From the NCBI GenBank assembly GCA_036276235.1, contig DATBDZ010000106.1:1-7612 (forward strand): a stretch of 7,612 bases of DNA, written 5' to 3'. This DNA is from JANWHF01 sp036276235 (lineage in GTDB: Bacteria > Planctomycetota > Phycisphaerae > Tepidisphaerales > Tepidisphaeraceae). Made by a program: the position numbers and the translations under genes. Below are positions 1 through 4,906 of the stretch, piece after piece. Position 1 is the first letter of the stretch. Every line of letters begins with the position of its first letter. The notes beneath the pieces are model-generated. The model saw only the letters and a list, made by a program, of their open reading frames with translations. It ran no database searches and was not told where the DNA came from.

Positions 1-623
1 TGAAATGCCTGCGCCGCACGGATGGATCGGTCGATTACTTCCTCGCGTTGCTGCAGGATATCACCGAGCGCAAACGATCCGAGAAGGTGCTGCGCGAAAG
101 TGAAGCGCTCATCGCCGGCGAGCTGGCGGCAATGAAGCGCCTCCAGGAATTGAGCACGCGCCTGGTGAACGACGGCGACAAGACCTCGCTCCTGCAGGAA
201 GTCATCGATGCCGCCATCGTCATTACCGATACCGGCATGGGGAACGTGCAACTGCTGGATCGCAGCACCGGAGCATTGAATATTGTCGCCAGCCGCGGCT
301 TGAGCGCCAAATTCCTGAATCACTTCAGCGCCATCTGCGGGCACAGCGGCTCCTGCCAGGCGGCGATGCGCGACGGCTCGCGCGTGATCGTCGGCGACGT
401 CACCGACAGTATTTTTGAGGGGGACGACCTGGCAATGATGCTCGCTGAGGGGGCGCGCGCCGTTCAATCGACGCCGCTCACCAGCCGCTCGGGTGAAGTG
501 CTCGGGATACTCTCCACCCACTATCGCCGGCCGCACATTCCCGCCGAGCGCGATCTGCGAATCCTCGATCTGTTGGCTCGACAGGCCGCCGACTGGATCG
601 AACGAACCGGAATCGGCGGATGA
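1..623 (+). CDS. PAS-GAF N-terminal part of a hybrid sensor histidine kinase (5' end outside window, 3' end frameshifted)
   Basis: The reading frame with codons starting at position 3 is open from the left edge, so the gene begins upstream. Its first visible residues are the end of a PAS domain: RRTDGSVDYF, then the PAC-type signature QDITERKRSE at about 51-80. A short helical linker leads into a GAF domain at about 140-600. Recognisable pieces are LQELSTRLV, a GSCQAAMRDGSRVIVGDV-like core, STPLTSRSGEVLGILSTH and the closing helix LDLLARQAADWIERT. PAS and GAF domains are cytoplasmic ligand, redox or light sensors; the ligand cannot be read from the sequence. The frame runs into TGA at 621-623 just where the linker to the kinase core should continue. 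That linker is found in the next frame, so this is the sensory half of one broken gene and probably not a free-standing protein. Domain calls are confident; the status of the gene is not. Confidence 0.85.
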   Translation, partial: KCLRRTDGSVDYFLALLQDITERKRSEKVLRESEALIAGELAAMKRLQELSTRLVNDGDKTSLLQEVIDAAIVITDTGMGNVQLLDRSTGALNIVASRGLSAKFLNHFSAICGHSGSCQAAMRDGSRVIVGDVTDSIFEGDDLAMMLAEGARAVQSTPLTSRSGEVLGILSTHYRRPHIPAERDLRILDLLARQAADWIERTGIGG

Positions 624-1866
624 GCTGCGCAAGGCCAAGAGCAGCGCCGAGGAAGCCAACCATTTGAAGGACGAAATCCTCGCCACCGTCAGCCACGAAC
701 TGCGGACGCCGCTGTCGGCAATGCTGCTGTGGTCCCAACTGCTCGAAAACGGATCGATTCAGACTGATGAGAAGGCTCAGACATACCGGTCCATCCGTGA
801 AAGCGCCCAGGCACAGCAACAGCTCATCGAAGATCTGCTGGATATTTCGCGCATGCTGGCCGGCGAAATGCGAATCAACCTGCATGCGGCGGATCTTAAA
901 CCGATCATTCGGGCGGCCACGACGATCGTTCGGCCGCTCGCGGTGGCCCGGAATATCCGCATCGATGAAGAGCTCGATCTCGATGTCTCCGTGCAGGCTG
1001 ACGCCGGCCGAATCCAGCAGGTTGTCCTGAACCTCTTAAATAATGCCGTCAAGTTCTCCCATGACGGCGGGCATGTCCATGTGCGACTTCGCAGAGCGAA
1101 TGGCGCGGCAGAAATTGAAGTCACCGATGGCGGCCAGGGGATCAGCGCCGAGCTTCTGCCCTATGTGTTCGAGCGCTTCCGCCAGGCCCAGGGCGGCACC
1201 CCCCGCCACGGCGGGCTCGGGCTCGGCTTGGCTATTGCGCGCGAGCTGGTCGAGCTGCACGGCGGCGACATCCGCGCGAAGAGCCCCGGTGCAGGGCTCG
1301 GGGCAACCTTCACCGTCCAACTCCCAACCGAACAGAAGAGCAAAACCTCATCCGACCCTGCGTCGATGCAGCCGTCGATGCCGCCGGCGCAAGCCCAGTG
1401 GCGATTTGTTCCCACCGACATTCTCCTGGGAGTTCGCGCTCTCGTGGTCGAGGACGACCCGACGACGCGAGAGGCAATTCAATACTTATTGGAAAAGTGT
1501 CAGGCGGAAGTGATCGGCTTCGATTCCGCCGCGGACGCGCTCGCCGAATTCGCCGCCAGCCTTGGCACGGGGCCGCGATTCGATGTTTTGCTCAGCGACA
1601 TTGCCTTGCCGCAAATGAACGGCCACGACCTCATACGAAAAATTCGCGAGATCGAACAGCATGCCAACGCTCTTCGTCCCATTCCCGCAGTGGCACTTAC
1701 AGCCTATGCCCGAGAGCAGGATCGCGTTGCGGCATTGGCCGCGGGCTTTAATGTCCACCTGACCAAGCCTGTCGTCGCCACTTTGATGGTCAGAACTGTC
1801 GCCAACTGCGTGGGCAGACCCATGGATGAAGGACCGTCCGGCCGCGGTCGAAATCCCTCGGCTTGA
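493..1866 (+). CDS. HisKA-HATPase-receiver part of the same hybrid sensor histidine kinase
   Basis: Homology starts only near 612 (ESADELRKAK), directly continuing the GAF helix of the preceding frame. The GTG at 493 is merely the first start codon in this frame, and the 40 residues it adds look like an out-of-frame reading of the GAF domain. The HisKA box is VSHELRTPL, with the phospho-acceptor His at 694-696. The HATPase_c domain follows: N box LNLLNNAVKF (about 1027-1056), G1 box DGGQG (about 1126-1140), F box FERFRQ, and G2 box GLGLGLA (about 1216-1236). The receiver domain spans about 1438-1800. It has the acidic pair at 1453-1458, the phospho-acceptor Asp at 1597-1599 (LLSDIALP), the Thr at 1699-1701 and the Lys at 1765-1767, so it should be competent. 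The expected chemistry is autophosphorylation on His, then transfer to the receiver Asp. No membrane segment is visible, so this part is cytoplasmic. It ends in TGA at 1864-1866, 14 bases before the ATG of the Hpt gene. Confidence 0.9.
   Translation: MKCSGYSPPTIAGRTFPPSAICESSICWLDRPPTGSNEPESADELRKAKSSAEEANHLKDEILATVSHELRTPLSAMLLWSQLLENGSIQTDEKAQTYRSIRESAQAQQQLIEDLLDISRMLAGEMRINLHAADLKPIIRAATTIVRPLAVARNIRIDEELDLDVSVQADAGRIQQVVLNLLNNAVKFSHDGGHVHVRLRRANGAAEIEVTDGGQGISAELLPYVFERFRQAQGGTPRHGGLGLGLAIARELVELHGGDIRAKSPGAGLGATFTVQLPTEQKSKTSSDPASMQPSMPPAQAQWRFVPTDILLGVRALVVEDDPTTREAIQYLLEKCQAEVIGFDSAADALAEFAASLGTGPRFDVLLSDIALPQMNGHDLIRKIREIEQHANALRPIPAVALTAYAREQDRVAALAAGFNVHLTKPVVATLMVRTVANCVGRPMDEGPSGRGRNPSA
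600..623 (+). other. Frame change between the sensor and kinase halves of the hybrid kinase
   Basis: In the upstream frame the protein reads DWIERT then GIGG and stop (TGA 621-623). In the frame one base later it reads ESADELRKAK, which is the normal kinase linker. Removing one G from the run around 608-611 gives a continuous DWIERTESADELRKAK, so the simplest account is a single inserted base. There is no obvious slippery run followed by a structure. A sequencing or assembly error, or a recent inactivating mutation, is more likely than programmed frameshifting. Confidence 0.75.
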
Positions 1867-1880
1867 GCAACCTGATTCCA

Positions 1881-2255
1881 ATGAGCTTCAACCAGAACAT
1901 CCTCGACCCCACCACCCTGCTGGCCGCGTGCGGCGGCGACCGCGTTTTGCTCCAGAAGATGATCGATTCGTTCCGAGCCACTTTCCCCAACCATCTTTCC
2001 GCGCTGCGGGAGGCCGCACAGCAGAAGGACGAATTCTCCTTTCGACGCATCGCGCATCAACTTCGAGGGCTGACATCAAATTACTCTACCTCCGTCGCGG
2101 CCCAAGCGGCGGCGCTGGAAGAAATGGAAGCCGATCAGCACATCGACCCCATCATGGATCGATGCGAGACCATGATTCAACTGACCCGCGATCTGGGCGA
2201 TTTGCTTTCGGTCTTGACGCTCGAAGACCTCCAGCGCGCATCGCGAATACAATAA
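1881..2255 (+). CDS. Hpt-domain histidine phosphotransfer protein
   Basis: This small protein of about 124 residues consists of essentially one Hpt four-helix domain. The phospho-acceptor motif is RRIAHQLRGLTSNYST, with the His codon at 2055-2057 (residue 59 from the ATG at 1881). The usual preceding helices are seen in LLAACGGDRVLLQKMIDSF and FPNHLSALREAAQQKD. Hpt proteins shuttle phosphate between the receiver of a hybrid kinase and a separate response regulator. The position right behind a HisKA-receiver protein makes that kinase the obvious partner. An in-frame TTG at 1863 overlaps the kinase stop codon and would add six residues. I prefer the ATG, but neither has a clear Shine-Dalgarno sequence, so translation probably depends on coupling to the upstream gene. 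In many hybrid kinases this domain is fused to the C-terminus; here it is in another frame and separate. Confidence 0.82.
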   Translation: MSFNQNILDPTTLLAACGGDRVLLQKMIDSFRATFPNHLSALREAAQQKDEFSFRRIAHQLRGLTSNYSTSVAAQAAALEEMEADQHIDPIMDRCETMIQLTRDLGDLLSVLTLEDLQRASRIQ

Positions 2256-2282
2256 TCTCGGTGCTGGGCCCGGATGACTTGC

Positions 2283-2735
2283 TCATTGCAACGTGTAAAG
2301 GTACGTCGCGATATCGCGGGCATCGGTGTCGGTCAGATGAAGATTGGGCATCGCCGTCTTCGCATCGACGCCTGGGGGATCTTCCAGCCATCGAATCATA
2401 TTCTGCGGCGTGTTCTGCATCACGCCGGCGATGTACATTCGCCCGCCCATTTGCGTCAGCGGCGGGCCGACCAACGCATCGGCGCCGTGTACGCCCGGGA
2501 TGGTGTGGCAGGAAGCGCAGCCGTAATCGAGGATGGCGGCGTGGCCTTTATCTGGATCGCCGCCGGCCAGGGCGCGGGCGACTTGCTTCTTTTCGCTGTC
2601 GCAGCCGCCGAGTAATGACAGCGCGATGAGCAGCGGGGCGGCGACTTTCAGCCGACGCACCGCGGTGTTCGCCCTCCTCTTTCCTGCACGCAGTTGGTGG
2701 CAGAAAAAGTGCGGAGGAATTCTCGTCATTCTCAT
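2283..2735 (-). CDS. Cytochrome c lipoprotein, last gene of the oxidase operon
   Basis: Monoheme class-I-type cytochrome c, 150 residues from the ATG at 2735. The heme attachment motif CASCH is at residues 73-77. The likely distal Met ligand is in TAMPNLHLTD (Met129). The closing helix DARDIATYLYTLQ is typical of the fold. A hydrophobic stretch ending in LSLLGGC (Cys45) is a lipobox, so the protein should be lipid-anchored on the periplasmic side. Its start overlaps the ctaG stop as ATGA. The likely role is to feed electrons to, or relay them within, the caa3 oxidase; this rests on context. The 44 residues before the lipobox Cys are long for a signal peptide. A GTG at 2658-2660 would give a more usual signal of about 19 residues, starting at Val26. 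The ATG at 2735 has the better ribosome binding site, so I keep it. Confidence 0.85.
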   Translation of the reverse strand: MRMTRIPPHFFCHQLRAGKRRANTAVRRLKVAAPLLIALSLLGGCDSEKKQVARALAGGDPDKGHAAILDYGCASCHTIPGVHGADALVGPPLTQMGGRMYIAGVMQNTPQNMIRWLEDPPGVDAKTAMPNLHLTDTDARDIATYLYTLQ

Positions 2736-3766
2736 CGGGCGCTCCCTTCTTCAAGAAGCGACGCGGGGCGCGTCAGGGCGCGTTTTACGGGAACTGTATC
2801 GCTGCCGTTGGCGCGCAGGCCGGATCGGATTTCATCGCGCACCACGCGCTGCTCGGATTGGGCTAGCCAGCGGGCGAAGATCACAAGACCCGCGCCGATG
2901 TAGACCGTGCATGCCGGCACCCACATGATCAGCCCGCCGATCTGTTGGTCCTCGAGCGGCGTCAGGCCCCAGGCGAGCGTGTCGTCGTAATCCGGGTACC
3001 AGACCGTTCGCGCGAAGGTCAGCAGCGCGCCGAGCAAGCCGCTGTGGAGCGCGGTGGTGAACAGGTACATCACGGAAATGCCGTAATTCTTCACGCCACG
3101 ATGGCCGTGGATGAGTGCCCACCAGAATAGAAGCGATGTCGCGATAAAGCTGACGTGCTGCGACGCATGCACCCATTCGTTGTGCAATGTCGCCTGAAAC
3201 AAAACCGGCGCGTGCCAACTCCATAGGACGATCGCATGCAGCAGCCACGCGACCAGCGGCGTGCCAATGAAGCCCCATGTGAGCATCCAGCCGCGCGAAT
3301 TGGAGAAACGGCCCAGGCCGCCGGCAAGACTGGGAGGAAGCGCGCGAAGAAACGCGATCATCGGGCGGCCCAACACCAGCAACGGTGCCGCGACGAGCAT
3401 GAGCAGTTCATGCTGCGTCATATGCGCGGAAAAGAGCACCTGCCCCAGCGGATGCAGCGGCGACACGAGAGCTACAAAGAGCGTGATCCATCCGCCGGCG
3501 AAACAGGCGGCTTCCCATTTTCGGATGCCGTGGCCGACGCCGGACGATTTCCATGTCCGCCAGAGGCCCAGGGCGTACAGGACCGCGGACACCGCCAATC
3601 CGATGACAGTTCCCGGTTCAAAGCCCCACATTCTCCAAAGCTGGTCCCAATCTTCCGGACCTTTTTGATCTGGGCCAATTTCATGCGCGAGCAAAACGCG
3701 CGGCGTGCCGAGGATGGCCACCACCGCGCCGATTCGCAAGAGATTTTTCATTTGCCGCGCGTTCAT
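2732..3766 (-). CDS. ctaG: Cytochrome c oxidase assembly factor CtaG (Caa3_CtaG family)
   Basis: Polytopic membrane protein of 344 residues with about seven hydrophobic segments after an N-terminal hydrophobic stretch (about residues 9-27). The family signature is clear: SPLHPLGQ (102-109), AHMTQHELLM (114-123, with His115 and His119), APLLVLGRP (127-135), and a second His-rich region, WSWHAP (182-187), followed by His195, His200 and His204. In Bacillus-type caa3 systems CtaG is needed to make active oxidase and is thought to help deliver copper; the conserved His/Met residues fit that. It should sit in the cytoplasmic membrane. It is not related to the Cox11-type protein also called CtaG in alphaproteobacteria. 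It starts five bases after the stop of the small membrane protein and overlaps the next gene by four bases. A second in-frame ATG at 3751 (MKNLLRIG) is an equally plausible start. The tail after the last helix is hydrophilic and Arg-rich. Confidence 0.9.
   Translation of the reverse strand: MNARQMKNLLRIGAVVAILGTPRVLLAHEIGPDQKGPEDWDQLWRMWGFEPGTVIGLAVSAVLYALGLWRTWKSSGVGHGIRKWEAACFAGGWITLFVALVSPLHPLGQVLFSAHMTQHELLMLVAAPLLVLGRPMIAFLRALPPSLAGGLGRFSNSRGWMLTWGFIGTPLVAWLLHAIVLWSWHAPVLFQATLHNEWVHASQHVSFIATSLLFWWALIHGHRGVKNYGISVMYLFTTALHSGLLGALLTFARTVWYPDYDDTLAWGLTPLEDQQIGGLIMWVPACTVYIGAGLVIFARWLAQSEQRVVRDEIRSGLRANGSDTVPVKRALTRPASLLEEGSAR
2742..2746 (-). promoter_or_regulatory. Ribosome binding site for the cytochrome c lipoprotein gene
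   Basis: On the minus strand GAAGGGAG, with its GGGAG core here, lies six bases before the ATG at 2735, inside the end of ctaG. Together with the ATGA overlap it supports the 2735 start over the internal GTG at 2660 and suggests translational coupling. Confidence 0.55.
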
Positions 3767-3771
3767 GAGAA

Positions 3772-4152
3772 TCAGGTCCAGCAGGGGTCGAAGAAGAAGC
3801 TGGCGATACCCTGGGCGATGATGAGGGTCGCATAGAGCAGGCCGCTGACAGCGCCCAGCGCGCCCAGGAATCGGCGTCGCGCGCCGGCACCGCCGTCGGT
3901 TTCGTCGGGCGAGCCGCCGCCGCTCTGGCGGAATTGTCGCCAGGAGAGAAAGGCGCCGATGAGTGTGAGCACGGCGGCGATGATTGTGATCAGATGAAGG
4001 ACGAGTGTGCTATGCCCCTTGCAAACCCATAAGACCAGCGAGTAGCCGCTTTGCATCTGCATGAACCAGATGAACGGCGCTCCAAGGACTGCGGTCCAGA
4101 GGGCGACGCTGCTGCCGGCGGCGGGGAAATGTGCGGTGGCGACACGAGTCAT
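3772..4152 (-). CDS. Small three-helix membrane protein of unknown function in the oxidase operon
   Basis: I do not recognise a named family. From the ATG at 4152 it has 126 residues with three hydrophobic segments at about 16-43, 48-70 and 95-121. A polar, Gly/Asp/Glu-rich loop (about 76-90) and an RRR cluster (92-94) separate segments two and three. It contains Cys44 and His47 next to each other, His53 at the start of the second helix, and ends in FFDPCWT. These could be metal or heme contacts, but that is speculation. It lies between ctaE (88 bases upstream) and ctaG (five bases downstream), so a role as an accessory subunit or assembly protein is likely from context alone. The frame stays open upstream to GTG codons at 4230 and 4221, the latter behind a GGGAGGA. 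I chose 4152 because it has GGAA seven bases upstream and the extra residues look non-protein-like. Confidence 0.7.
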   Translation of the reverse strand: MTRVATAHFPAAGSSVALWTAVLGAPFIWFMQMQSGYSLVLWVCKGHSTLVLHLITIIAAVLTLIGAFLSWRQFRQSGGGSPDETDGGAGARRRFLGALGAVSGLLYATLIIAQGIASFFFDPCWT

Positions 4153-4240
4153 ATTTATTTCCACTAAGGCGGCGGCGCAATTCCCGGCAGGGCAATCCGC
4201 TCCACCGTTCCGGCAAATCACTCCCGCCACATCCTCCCGA

Positions 4241-4903
4241 CTACAACACGCGTGCCCCGATGAAGACCGTCGCGTAGCACAAGATCCAGACGATCGTTGC
4301 CCAGTACCAGTAGCCGCCGGCCAACGTCACATCCAGGCCATGCTTGGGATCCAGGGCGTGGCGGATGATCCACAACAGCATGATGAAAAACTCCGCCGCC
4401 GCGCCGAGCAGATACGTCAGGTGCGTGCCCAGGATGACCCAGATGACCGAGCCGTAGGCGTTGTCGTCCCAGCGAAATTTCAGGTGAGAGGACCGCATCT
4501 CCAAAAATCGCAGGACGATCAGTCCGAGGCAGATCGCCAGCATGATCCAGAGGCCCAGCTTCGTGCGCGGCGCATCATCGCGGCGCGCTGCCATGTCGGT
4601 CCAATACATCAGGAAGCAGCTTGCGATCATCACCACCAGCTCGATCGTCGGCAGCGGTAAATCCGGCACCGGATGAAAGAGCGGCGGAATCGTCCGCGGC
4701 TGGGGCGGGGGCCACTCGGTGAAATTCCGCCGAATGTAAAAGTAGCTGACCAGCAGCAGCAGAATCGTCATCGATTCGATGATGATCAGCAGTGCGTTGC
4801 CCCACCAGACCGGCTCGCGGCTATCCTGCCCCTCTTCCGGCAGGCCTGAAACATCCAGCACATATCGACCGTCTATCTTCACTGTTTGAAATGTCGCGTG
4901 CAT
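4241..4903 (-). CDS. ctaE: Cytochrome c oxidase subunit III
   Basis: Membrane subunit of 220 residues with five hydrophobic segments (about 35-57, 85-104, 115-133, 150-175, 195-215), matching short bacterial subunit III proteins. Family marks are WWGNALLIIIESM near the first helix (Glu43), the FYIRRNFTEWPPP loop, GTHLTYLLGAAAEFFIM in the fourth helix, and the closing GGYWYWATIVWILCYATVFI. Subunit III binds subunit I, stabilises the active site and supports proton uptake into the D pathway. That pathway is altered in the neighbouring subunit I. It starts three bases after the ctaD stop, with a strong AAGGAGG inside the ctaD 3' end. Cytochrome bo3-type quinol oxidase subunit III is the alternative, but the cytochrome c domain on subunit II argues for a cytochrome c oxidase. 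Confidence 0.9.
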   Translation of the reverse strand: MHATFQTVKIDGRYVLDVSGLPEEGQDSREPVWWGNALLIIIESMTILLLLVSYFYIRRNFTEWPPPQPRTIPPLFHPVPDLPLPTIELVVMIASCFLMYWTDMAARRDDAPRTKLGLWIMLAICLGLIVLRFLEMRSSHLKFRWDDNAYGSVIWVILGTHLTYLLGAAAEFFIMLLWIIRHALDPKHGLDVTLAGGYWYWATIVWILCYATVFIGARVL

Positions 4904-4906
4904 GGT

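Noticed and set aside
1043..1513. Alternative plus-strand open frame inside the kinase HATPase region
   Set aside because: Shadow of the kinase; Ser/Arg/Pro-rich with no motif, whereas the main frame has clear N, G1, F and G2 boxes.
2256..2282. Possible terminator between the converging modules (GGGCCC palindrome)
   Set aside because: The palindrome is six bases with no longer stem and no T-run on either strand, so it does not support a terminator call.
1826..2629. Plus-strand open frame spanning the Hpt gene and the cytochrome c gene
   Set aside because: Arg/Ser/His-rich without motifs, and it crosses two supported genes on opposite strands.
4153..4230. N-terminal extension of the small membrane protein up to GTG 4230
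   Set aside because: The extra 26 residues are Cys/Gly/Ala-rich without hydrophobic or signal character, and the ATG at 4152 gives a normal membrane protein start. The alternative is noted in the feature.
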